The position numbers and the translations under genes were made by a program. Shown one piece after another: positions 1 to 12,300 of a stretch of DNA of 64,000 bases (positions are counted from its first letter, which is position 1; every line of letters begins with the position of its first letter). Where the stretch lies: contig NC_134137.1 in assembly GCF_033958435.1 (NCBI RefSeq), forward strand, positions 173,923,501 through 173,987,500, read 5' to 3'. This DNA is from Carettochelys insculpta (taxonomy: Eukaryota; Chordata; Testudines; Carettochelyidae). A model generated the notes under the pieces. The model saw only the letters and a list, made by a program, of their open reading frames with translations. It was not told the origin of the DNA and searched no databases.

Positions 1-187
1 CACATTCTTGCACTCAGTCCCCTAACCTGAGCTCTCTTCTGCACTCAACCTCAGTCCCAGACCCCGCTTCCCCTTCATAGAAGAGTGCAGCCCTTGACCA
101 CTCCAAAAGCTATTGCCCACCCCTGGAACAGAGGATGGAAAAGGAGGATCTGCTAAATTAAACCACAATGCAATTAACAGCATGTAC

Positions 188-325
188 CTTTTCTTATTTC
201 TTTTCCCACTTTTGAAGGATCATGGAGTTCTTCATTTACAGTCAGGTAACTAATTGTCCCTTTCCATTCCTGCTGAGGAGCCAGTTTTTTCAGTCTGAGC
301 GCTAAGGGACATCTGGTGACAATAC
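188..325 (-). CDS. MX1: Mx-D coding exon 3 (switch I side of the GTPase domain)
   Basis: Bounded on the minus strand by an acceptor ending TGTAG and the donor GTACATG; phase 1 on both sides, 138 bp. It encodes [14 protein letters not shown] followed by a variable stretch ending GKEIRKG, the segment after the P-loop in Mx proteins. It matches the 138-bp exon at 54918-55055 but differs at nine of about 46 residues, mostly in the last 25. The donor (GTACATG) is weaker than the GTAAGTG of the other copy. Confidence 0.88.
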
Positions 326-3300
326 CTACAGTTGCCCATAGAGAGAATTCTGTTAACGACCACCCTTGTTATAGTACTTTGAACAGGGACAGAGAACACA
401 CCGCAGAACGGAGCTTTTCCTACTGTCAGCTTTTCAATGGGTTCACAGGGCTCACCCACTATGGAATATCTGAGAGTCAGGAAAGCACGCTGAGCTTTGG
501 CAGAGTGGTGAAGAAAACTATCCTCCTGTTTGAATGCAGCACGGTGCAGTGGCCATGCGTTAAAAGCTGTGTGTGGAAAGACTTTGAGCTTGTTTGAGAG
601 CTATTTCAAACAGTTACAGTGGGGATTGGAAACCAAGAATCTCTCTCTGGAGAGAGAGGAAATGTTTAAGGGGTACATACATTAGATGCTTTTTACCTTG
701 AACAGCCGTTTTCAGTATCACATGCCTACTATAGGAGGTACACTGATCTTGTTCTATAGTAGGGGAGTGATTTTGTACTGTATTGCATGGGAATGTTTTC
801 AAAATCTATAGCGGTATTAGTTCTATAGGGTTTTAAGAGCAATTTCTATAGAACTCGGTTTAATTCTATAGCCAGAAAGGAGCATTATGACCATCTAGTC
901 TGATTTTCCTCATAAAGGAGGCCAAAGAATTGCACCCTGTGGTTCCTGCATAAGGGTAATGTCTTCCTGTCGTACCAGCTCATATCTTTTAGAAAAAAAA
1001 GTCCAGTCCTGACTTTCTTAGAACCCCATTGGTTTCATGTCTATTAATCTCTGGGGCATCTTCCCTTAAGGAAGAGTGCCTGAAATTCATAGATTAAAAC
1101 AAAGGATGTGATTTCCACTCTAGCCTGCCTCACACCCAGGAGCTGGGAAGGTGAAGCAAAGATGTGGCAAGACTGTTCTGGGATTACTGTGGTTTAGCTG
1201 CCTTGACCCTGGCAGTTCCAGTGAAGTGGCTCAGAACACTAATACCTTTTGCCAAGCTTTAACATGGGGTGTTTGGTAAATATTTGGAACACAATGTGTC
1301 TCCTGTGTAGACATACGCTTTAGTGTGATGTTAGATGGTCTTTTGCATGCCCACACTGCTGCCTGGGTTGTGAAAGCTGCAGGTGGGTGTTCTCTCGTGG
1401 CAGCACACGGCTCAGATTCTACTTCTGTGATGCCAGTTTTTAGAAAAGAGGCTCCTGAGGTGGCCCCAGCAATTACAGGAAGAGTCCCGTCTGAGGTGTG
1501 TGGAGGGCAAGAGAGCAGTGTGTGGCTGGGTGGTGGTGGTGGTGGAGGGTGTTTAAGCCTAGGAGAGTGGTTTGGGGCTATTTTGTGTTTGGTCCCTTGG
1601 AACATATAAAAATTGCTGTGTGGCCCCCCAATGTAACAAGGTTGGACACCCCGGTCTAGATGATTGGTTAGGGAATCGAGAGAAATCTTGGAGTCCTTGT
1701 GTATAGTCTCTGAAAAAAAAAATTCCACTCCGTGTGCAGTGCTGCCAAAAAAGCTAACGGAAGGTTGGGAATCATTAAGAAAGGGGTAGAAAAGACAGAA
1801 AATATACTGCCTGTATATAAATCCATGCTATATGGCATGTAGATCGCGTCTCCCATCTCAAAAGATATATATTGCAATTTGACAAGGTTCAGAAAACAAC
1901 AAAAATTATTATGAGTACGGAATGACTGCTGTAAGAGGAGGGATTAATAAGGTTGTCCCTTTTGCTACTTGAGAAGTCCCAGAGGAGAGGATAACAGGGC
2001 TATAAAATCATGACTGGTATGGAGAAAATAGACAAAGAAGAGTTATTTACCCCTCACAACTCAAGAGCTAGGGGGAGGGTCACCAAATGAAATGAATAGG
2101 CAGCCGGTTTAAAACCCAAACAAAAGGAAGTATTTCTTCACACCCAGTCAGCCTGTGGTGCTCTTTGCCAGAGGATGTTGTGAAGGCCAGGACTTCTAGC
2201 AGAGTTCAAAAAAGAGTTAGATAATTCATGGAGGATATGCCTGTCAGTGGCTATTAGGCAGAATGGGCAGGTGCGGTGCTCCTAGCCGTTGTTTGCTGGA
2301 AGCTGGGGACGGGTCTTTTGATAACTGCCTGTTCTGTTCATTCCTCTGGGGCTCCTGGTACTGGCCACTTCCAGAGGACAGGTTCCTTGGCTAGACTGAC
2401 CCTTAGTCTGACCCAATAGGGCCATTCTTATGTTCTCTGGAATACAGGTTGCCATTATCTGGCTAGGGAGCACTCTGAAGTAGATTCCCTTTCACTCCCC
2501 ACTCCCCTGTGCCTTGACCCACTGCCCATGGCAGATAGGAAAGGCAAGCCCCAGCCCAGCCCCTTCCACCCCCAACGTCCCCTCCCTTCCACAGCCTTTC
2601 CTTCTCCCCTCCCCAAGACATACCTGACTCCAGCCCCCCTTACCAGCTGTGGAGCTGGACTGCTGTGCCACAGCCACAGCCCTCTCTGGCCACAGTGGCT
2701 CCAGCCCTCTTTGGATATCTGGAGAGCATAGGCAATTCCCCACTGCCCATGACCCCTTCTACGAATGCTGCGGAAGGAGTTGTGAACCAATACATGCTGC
2801 CTAGAGTGCTAAAGCTGGGGACACGCCAATCCATGGCAAAGACATACAGAGGAAGAGTGACAGATTTAAAACACTGACCAACACATGGGGTTTCATGCAT
2901 ATTTTAAATATTAAAAACAGTGTATGGAGAATGAAATTAAAAGCTGCATTATGGCATACAAGAGGGTGTGGAAGATATTGAAATAAAGATTGGAACTCCC
3001 TAGTCTGGCACCCTCAGGACCTGAACAGTCCCGAACGAGAGAGTTTGCCACATCAGGGGATGTCAGTTCTCGTCACTCTGCAGCTTGCCTATGGGCTCTC
3101 CCAGGAGGCCTCCAGGCTTGACCCTTCAGAACCTCCCTTGCCCCCTGGATGTTGCTGTACCAAGGATTCCCAGACCAGAGAGATGCAGCATGAACTAGAT
3201 GTTATCAGATGATAGTTGGATGTGCTTGAGACATTATTTCCCATCAAATATGAGCCACCACGAAAATGGAGGTGTACTGATTCTTAGAGGATTTCAGTCA

Positions 3301-6300
3301 CACTGAGTGTGGCAACCCCCCCTGAAAATAGTTGACCAAGCCTAATTATGAAGACTGCTTTATATCCTTCAGTGATTGGAATTGGGTATTAGTTATGAAG
3401 AGATCAAGCAAATGCATTTATTGGACTAAAAATGTTTCCTGATCTGTATAGAAATGATGCATAATAATAAAGCAAAAATTAGCGACACTGTAGCAAAAAT
3501 TATAAAAAAAAACTCAAGTATTTATTGAGAAACAGATTCTCAACTGGAAAAAAGTTTGCAGGGTTTTTTAAATGTAAAGAGTGAAGATGGACATCCTTCT
3601 GAATCACAGATAGTCCCTCTTACTGAAAGCACCTCTAGATGTTGTCCACCTGACTGGAAAAAAGTGACTTATGATCATATCTCTGGGTACTAACTTGACC
3701 TGGTCAAAAATATTCTGACCATTTCTATCAATGTTCTGAATCAGAAGATGCTGAAAATCAATTCAACACATTGCCCCGAAGCATTTTAACACAAATTTAA
3801 CTTAAACTATTGACTTAGATTTTTTTCCATTTCATGTAAAAATTGAAACAAAGTTATAACAGAATATAAAGTCAATGTCAAAATGTTTCAATTTCTATTG
3901 ACCCAAAATAATGTTCCCAAAAGTTGTTTCCACAATAAAGTCTGAAATATATTTGTCTGAATACGGAATGAAAGCAAATTACAAAATACTGGAATTCTTC
4001 TCAAAAGGGATATTCCAGTTGCTGCACAGTTTCCATCATAATGTATTTTCCCTATCCTATTATACAGAAGATGCTGTTTCCCTTTGTGTTGTGTCAGGGA
4101 AGGATCTAAACTTAACTTTCCATGTCCCTAAACTAACGTGAATTACAGAATACCAGACAAAAGCACACCACTGGGACTCAGTGAAGTGTCAGATTTCTGA
4201 CATGAAGGCAAATTCTTACCACTGCCTCTAGGAAGAGCGACTCCAGACAGGGCTTCTAGAACCGAGCTTTTTCCAGAACTCTGGTCTCCAATCACCGCAA
4301 TGGCTGGCAAGGCCAGGTCCTTTTCCACTCCGAGCGCTCTCAGGGAGTCAATAAGATCAATACAAGGACGGATCTTCTCCTCATAGTGGTTGTACAAGGT
4401 GTTGTCGGCGCTCTGCTAAAATAGCCTCAGATTTAATTTGAGCTCTTGCTTCATGGAAACAGGAAAAGTTAACAATTTCTGTGCCATAAATTGTGTACAT
4501 CAGCAAACTACACTTCATATCTAGGAACCTACAAATTCACCCTACATTCTGGTCAATTTCACATCTAGAAGTCTTTCAACTTGGTCAATGTCATGATTTC
4601 AGACGTTTACACCATGGTTCGTGGTGTTCCAACTGCATGGGTCCCGACCAAAAAGTGGGAGTGGGACGTTGCGGTGTGGGTGGGTGGGGCTGGAGCACCC
4701 TGGGGCCTGGTGATTCAAAGGACTCCTAGCCACAGCTGCTGCTACAGGTTGAACCTCTCTAATGCAGAACTCTCTTGTCTGGCAACATCCATAATCTGGC
4801 TGATATTAGTTAGCTGGATGACCACTGATTGTGGTCCTGGCCAAGTTTCCCACCGTCCCATAAAATTTGTTTCCCACCACCAGCCCTGGCTCACTGTGCT
4901 CTGTGCTGTTACTTTGCTGTATTTTAGCCCTAAATGTCTTCTAATAACCCAGTAAGCAGTGTAAGCGTTGGGAATGTGCTAGACAATAATGACCTCTTGT
5001 GGTCTGGCAAATTCTCTCGTCTGGCACCAGTCAGGTCCTGAGGGTGCCTGATTAGAGGGGTTCAAGCTGAAGTGCAATTGTAGCAGCAGCTGGAGTCCCA
5101 AGCCCTTAAAATCCCTGCTGAAGTGCCGTATTCCATGCAGATCTGAGGGACAGGGGAGGGTGCTGTGTTCTGGGCAGTGCTTAGGGCTGGCTGCCCTGCC
5201 CCTTCTGGGACTGTGTAGCCACCCCCTCCCACACCTGGCTCAGGGATCTGGGAGGCTAGGGTGGGGTGGAATTTGCAAAGGAGCTGTGGGGAAGGGATCC
5301 CAAGAATGCCACCTTCACTCCAGGTCAGGGCTAGAGTAGGTTCCTGGAGGTGGAAGTGGCCATTTATGGGCCCCTAAGGAAAATGGATACTCCAGACCTG
5401 AAAAAACACCAGAGGCTGTAGCCCCTGCTACCCAGTCACCCTGAATTCTGGTAGGAGTCCCGAGCCACAACTGGAGTGGAAGCAGGAGCGGCAGAGAAGG
5501 GCACAAACCCAGAATCTGGGTTGTCCCAGTAGCAGCTGCCAGGAGAAGAGATTCCCACCTGGAGCTACTGGCCGCGTCTACACGTGCCGGCTACTTCGAA
5601 GTAGAGGCGCCAACTTCGAAATAGCGCCCGTCACGGCTACACGTGTTGGGTGCTATTTCGAAGTTGACATCGACGTAAGGCGGCGAGACGTCGAAGTCGC
5701 TAACCCCATCAGGAGATGGGAATAGCGCCCTACTTCGACGTTCAACGTCAAAGTAGGGAACGTGTAGTCGTTGCACGTCCCGCAACATCGAAATAGCAGG
5801 GTCCGCCATGGCGGCCATCAGCTGAGGGGTTGAGAGACGCTCTCTCCAGCCCCTGAGCTCGATGGTCGCCGCATGCAGCGGCCCCTTGAAGCTCCCCGCC
5901 CCCTCCCTTCCTGTGCAGGAAGCTGAGAGAGCGTGCAGGTGGCAGCCCAGCCACATGGCCAGCCTGCACGTCTCTGAGCAGCCACATCAACCCCCCAGCA
6001 CTGTGATGGCCACCCGCCAGCCCCCTAAGCGCCCCCAGGGCACCCCCCCCAAGGGGAAGCCAGGGCTCCCAGACCGGCAGCCAGGCTGGGAAGCAGCAGC
6101 GGGGCCCCTCTTGGATGGAGGCTGAGCTTCAGGACCTGCTGGGGCTCTGGAGTGAGGAGGAGGTGCTCCAGGTAATGGGAAGCAAGAGGCAGAACGCGGA
6201 TGTGTTCGCTCGGCTGGCCGAGGGCCTGGCTGCCTGGGGTCACCCTGCCCGCACTCCGGATCATGTCCGCAGTAAAGTGAAGGAGCTGTGGCAGGATTAC

Positions 6301-9300
6301 GCCCGGTCCCGGGATGCGGCCGGCCGATCTGGGGCCGCCCCCGTCACTTGCCCCTTTTACAGGGAGCTCAGGGACATCCTGGGCCCCCGGCACACCTCCT
6401 CCCCTCTGACCACTCTTGATACCTTGGCCGACAAGCCCCAGCAGGCCCCGGAGGTAAGCCCTGCACCCCGGGGGCCCCCCCAGGAGCCCACCCCGGGACG
6501 CTGGAGGAGGAGGAGGAGGAGGAGGGGGAGTCCTCCTCCAGCGACGGGGGGGCTGCACATCATCCTGCCATCAGGGAGCTCCAGCAGGGTGTCTGCCCAC
6601 CGGGTGTCCCCCGACCGTGGGAGTGGACCATCAGTTATGTACCCCCCCGGTGCGCACCCCTGGGGTTGAGGGGCGGGGGCAACAGACATGACCAGGGCCC
6701 TCCACATGCCCAGATGACCATGGCCCCAAGGACAGCAGTGGCATTTCCCTCACAGGAGTGCATCAGCCCCTGCCCCCCCAGCAGGACAGCGCCATGCCCC
6801 ATCCCTGCGAATGGGGGGAGCGGAACCTAGGGTCCCCCGGGGGAAGAGGGTGGGACACCCATCATCATCAGCAGCAGCATCTGACGGGGACGGGGAACCA
6901 GCAGCAGAGGGGTGGGGGGACAAGGGCCACGGCTCGGGGCCCACACTAACGGCCGTCTCCACTCTTCTTCCCCCCGTGTTCCGCAGCTGCACCATTGTAA
7001 GGACCGGAGAGCGCCGGCGAGGTGTCAGTGGTCCCGGAGAGCCCACCGGGGCCATCACTCCAGGCCAGCCCCTTGGCAGAGCACCGACCAGGCCCACGGC
7101 GGGGACGACGGCAGAGCCAGCCCCACTCCTGGATGGCGACAGACCCCCAGCTGCTGGCAATCCACTGTCGGCAGCTGGAGGTCACCGAGCAGCGCCTGCG
7201 GGTGGAGGAGCGGCGCCTTCAACTTCAGGAGCGGGCACTGGCCTGGCGCCAGGAGGCATGGGAGGCCTTTATGCGGACATTCGAGTGTATTGCGGACTAC
7301 TTGGCCCCCCCATGCCACGCCGGCCGCCGCTCTGCCCACCCTGCCTGCTCCACCCGCCGCTCCACCCGCTGCTCCACCGGCTGCTCCATCTGCCGTCACA
7401 CCACCACCCGCCACCGAGAGCCCTTCCACCGAGGGGGACCTGGGGCCAGCTGTCACCCGCCGGCCTTATCTCCTGGTCCACCCGGCCCCCAGCCAGCCCC
7501 AGCCAGGGCTGAGGCTGAGGCATGGGTCGCGGCCGCCCACCCCCAGCGCTGGACATTAGGAGGTATGGGGCCCAGGACGTGCCCCCCCCCCCCTTTGTAT
7601 ATATCCCCTTCAGTTTTATCTTCTTTTGTAAATAGTTTCTATTAGACTCCTGTTGTTATGATGTTGTTGTGCTGATACCTGCCCCCCCATGTACATAGTT
7701 CTCCCCTTCCTTGTCTTCCCCCTTTTTTCTTTCATCTTATCTGACTTATAATATATATGTATGTAATATTTATTTGGCCTGTAAATAGTTAGTTAGGATA
7801 ATAACATATATCTGGTTTGACGAACAAATGTCTGCTTTTATTTACAAGAAAAGTTGGGGGGGGGTGCTCTTGGGTGCTCTGTGATGTGGGAGTAGGGGCA
7901 GGGAGTGTTGTGGAGGATGGGGGGGTGCAGTGGGGCACTTGTCAGCATTCACCCCGCGGCCTCATCGAAATGGGCCTGCAGGGCCTCCCAGACCCGGGTC
8001 CCTTCGGGGACCACCTGGCGACTGGGGGCAGCGGGTGGCTGCACATCGGCCCTGCCAGCCTCCACAGCCCAGCCCTGAAAGAAGGCCTCCCCCTTGCTCT
8101 CGACGAGGTTGTGGAGGGCGCTGCATGCGCCCACAATCTGGGGGATGTTGGTGGGGCCCGCATCAAGGTGGGTGAGGAGACACCTCCAGCGCCCTTTGAG
8201 GCACCCAAATGTGCTCTCCACCACCTGGCGCGCGTGGTTCAGGCGCATGTTGAAGTGCTCCTGGCTGGCTGACAGGTGGCCCGTGTAAGGGTGCATGAGC
8301 CAGGGCCAGAGGGGGTACACCGCATCTGCGATGACGCAGAGGGGCATGGTGGTGTCCGCCACAGGGATCTCCCGCTGGGGGATGTAGGTCCCCGCCTCCA
8401 GCCGGCGGCACAGGCCCGAGTTCCGGAATACCCAGGCGTCGTGGGTGCTGCCAGGCCAGCCCACATAAATGTCCAGGAAACGGCCCCGGCTGTCCACCAA
8501 GGCCTGGAGGACCACAGAATGGTAGCCCTTCCTGTTTAGGAAGCGTCCTCCACTGTGCTCTGGGGCACGGATGGGGATGTGGGTCCCATCCAGAGCCCCA
8601 AAGCAATTGGGGAAGCCCAGGGTGGCAAAGCCCGCGATGGCGGCATCCAGGTCCCCAAGCCTCACGAGCCTGTGGAGGAGCATGGCGTTGATGGCGCGGA
8701 CGACCTGCAGGGGAAGCACATGGGAGAGCACCAATGAGGGGTGTGCAGGGTGTGTGTTGCCCTCCCCTGCCAGGGCCCCCATCCTCTCCCCTCCCCTCCC
8801 CTGCAAGGGCTGCCTCCCCCTCCCCCTGTGGGTCCTCTTACCTCCATGAGGACAGCCCCAACGGTGGCCTTGCCGACGCCAAACTGCTGCCCCACGGATC
8901 GGTAGCTGTCTGGAGTGGCCAGCTTCCAGACAGCGATGCCGACCCATTTCTCCACGCTGAGGGCACGCCGCATGAAGGTGTCCTGTGCCTCAGTGAGGGG
9001 TGAGCCGCTGGCACAGCTCCATAAATGTCTGCCGGCTCATGCGAAAGTTCTGGAGCCAGCGGTCGTCGTCCCACTCTCCGAGCACCAGCTGCTCCCACCA
9101 GTCGGTGCTGGTGGGGTAGCTCCACAGCCAGCGGCGTGTGAGGCGGTGGGGGGCCGGGTGCTGCAGGGTTGGGGGTTGTGTCCTCCTCCCCTGTGGGCAG
9201 CTCCTCCTCTGTGGCAAGGAGGTGCTCAGCTGCCTCCTGCATGGCATCGAGCAGGGCGAGCACTGCTTCTACGGGGCGGCTGCGTGGACCTCTGGCTGCT

Positions 9301-12300
9301 GCTGCTGCTGCTGGGGGTCCATATTGCTTCGCCGAGGTGTGCGTGCCTATGGCTCTGCAGACCGCGTGCTGTGCAGGCTGCGTGTGTCTGGGAGGGGCCC
9401 TTTAAGGGAGCGGCTAGCTGTTTCCCCGGAAGCGCTAGTCCACCCTGTGACCCTGTCTGCAGCTGTTCCTGGCATCCTTATTTCGATGTGTGCCGCTTTG
9501 GCGTGTAGACGTTCCCTCACAGCGCCTATTTCGATGTGGTGCTGCCCAACGTCGACGTTGAACGTCGACGGCACCAGCCCTGGAGGACGTGTAGACGTTA
9601 TTCATCAAAATAAGCTATTTCGATGTAGCGTTCACGTGTAGACGTAGCCACTGAGGAAGAAAGCTGCAATCTCTGCTCCTGGAGCCACAGAGGAGCTGTG
9701 GCGATGGGGGAGGAGGGAACCCAGAGCCCAGCTTGTGCTCCTTGTGGCTGCAGGTGGGACAAGCCCCGTCACTGGCTGGAAAGGCTATGGGGAGGAAGCC
9801 CCAGACTCCATGCCCAAGCACCAGGGAAGGAGTGGGAGCCCTGCACTGGAGAAACCAGAGAGCTGAAGTGAGGGTATACCACCCTCATTTCTGCACTGCC
9901 TCACAGACTATGTCTAGACTGCAGGCTTCTGTCAACAAATCTTCTGTGGACAGAAGTTTTGTCAACAGAGCGTGCACCCAGACTGCAGATCTGTTGGAAG
10001 AGATCTGCCGGTCGGGGGCGTTCTGTCAACATCCCTGTACACCTCGTTCCACGAGGAAGAAGTGATGTCTCAACAGGGGGATTTTCTGACATTTGGCCCC
10101 CTGTGGATGAAATGTCAGAAAAGCCTCTGCCGACTGAACTGTCAGCAAAAAAATACACAAATTGCAGTGTGCAATTTGTGTATCTTTTGCTGACAGTTCA
10201 TCGCAGCCTAGGCATAGCCTCAGAGTGGGTCTGATCTCCCCATCAAGATCAGCCATGTAGAGGAAGGATTGCTCCTGTCCCTCCACAGCCTGGCCAGACT
10301 AGCAGCTGGGAGCCCAAGCTCCTAGCAACATGGAAAGATCTGATTTCACAGGGCAGGGCTGATTTCATGGTCCCTCATGGCCTGTTCATGTCACTAGCTG
10401 TTTGCTGTGAACACCAACCCTTCTGTAGTATTCTTGACACAGTAAAAATGTTTCTGCAAGCGCTATATAACTTAGCTAATTTGCACCAATGGCAGAAGTA
10501 TACATTGTAAAATTACTGAATTTTATATAAAGACACAATAAGAAAAGCAAACACATAATCAAATATACTTTGTTGAGTTATTTTGCTGACTGCAGTTTCT
10601 TATAATGCATCATAATGTTCTAGCACCTGTATTGCAATATATATAGTTAAATAATGAGGATCTTAAATTTTGATACATTCTCTATTAAACTGTTGCTGTG
10701 TGCTCTGGTAAAAGACAGTTGATGTGTGAATCAGAGCATGCAAAAAGAAGTGAGTTTCTGCTATAATTTTTTATGGGAGATAGATTAATATCTTGGATTT
10801 TTATGTTGATTCTTGCCCTACCTCCCCTAGGGAAGATTATTTTGTCCAGGGAAGAATGAATACATCCATTTTTTTTGAAGTTACATGTCACTTGTTTCAC
10901 ATACCATCGTCTGCATAACACTCAAGGACTCCTTACATTAAATAAAGCTAGCTCTTATTATTTACAGTGCTGTTCAAACTACACCATGGTGTCCCTAACC
11001 ACTACAGGCTGACTTCCTGAAGCCTCCTTCAAATTCTTCCCTCTGCTGTCCCTCCAGGTCTCAACCAGATTGCTCCATTTATGATATCTGTCACTTTGAG
11101 ATGACTAGTATTTTATGATTTAACAGGTTAGGTAGCTTCCTGTCTTAATCTAAATACTACATCCGTGTAGAGAGAGAAAAAGCTAAATGCCCGTATTTCA
11201 CACTGAAAAGAGAACACTTTCAGTAAATATATATCAAAAACACAAATACCAACTAGCTGTCTTTGGAGATAAGGCAATTATTACTGGGGGAAATATTTTT
11301 GATCCCCTGGATCATAACAGCAATGCTTATCACCTAATCATCTTACTATATAACTGTGTTATTAACTTTAATATAAACTTTTTCAAATGCTAGTTCTGGT
11401 TCTCAGTGTTACTATACAAGTATGAGAAAATATTAAATAAGATTTTTATCAGTTTCTATTAATGCCCCCCGTAAAAGAGAAAAAAGCCAAATCCCATGAA
11501 ATTGATTTTCCTTAAGATAACCATTCTAGGGCATAGCTGGAACTGGGCTGTGACCCTTCTCTGTCTTCTGCTATTTTCAAAGCCTGTAGGTGAAATACAG
11601 GTGCAAATCTTAGTAACTACATGACTGAGCATCTGGTCCAAGATTTATGTGTGTGCTCAGCAAAACAAGCAGTCCCATAGCACCTGAAAGACTAACTATT
11701 TGATTGATTAGGTAATGAGCTTTCATGGGTGAGACCCACAGAATAAATAAATGAAAGTTCACTACCTTATAAATAAAATGGTTAGTCTTTCAGGGGCTAC
11801 AGGACCGCTTGCTTTGTTTTGAAAGGATACAGACTAACATGGCTACCCCTCTGAGACTATTTACATGTGCTTTGGTTTACAAAGTACTATAGGAGCGAAA
11901 GGGATTTACACGCATGCATTCAGTTAAACATGTGCATAAGTCTTGGCTCCAATCACACACTGAGACAGAATTGTTTTGATTTGTGCTTGCAATTTGTGTG
12001 TAAAGAAGGGAGGCTGGATTGCTGAAAATTCAGCCCTCAATGACAGCAGCTGAGCATTAAAATCTCAGAAGTGGTATTGATTTTCACTCAAGTACCATGC
12101 ATCTGACTTACCTTATTCTGCTGATCTTCAAAAATACTGATTCCCTCTTGCTGTTTCATCTTTTCTTGGTATTTCTCAGACTCTGCCCACCGGGCTGCTG
12201 CCATCTGTTCCTGAATTGTATCTTTCCTCTCTGGAGGTATGCTCTGCAGCCAAGGGCGAGGCCCTTCAGTAGCTCCTTTTGATTCTGTCGGTTGCAGAAC

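Larger units (their letters stand above)
5570..9649. mobile_element. PIF/Harbinger DNA transposon, full length but decayed (copy 1)
   Basis: The left end GGCCGCGTCTACACGTG pairs with the right end CACGTGTAGACGTAGCC, and the element is flanked by the 3-bp direct repeat ACT (5567-5569 and 9650-9652), as expected for PIF/Harbinger. It is 4,080 bp long. Inside are two convergent genes: a Myb/SANT-like DNA-binding protein on the plus strand and a DDE_Tnp_4 (HARBI1-type) transposase on the minus strand. Both are broken by frameshifts. Subterminal blocks hold many TTCGAAGT and TTCGAAAT motifs. It lies in the first coding intron of Mx-D and is the inverted relative of 25457-29419. Confidence 0.88.

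Noticed and set aside
6025..7556. Multiple 100-230 codon frames on both strands
   Set aside because: Shadows of the GC-rich Harbinger Myb-like gene; only the frame with the trihelix-like motifs has family support.
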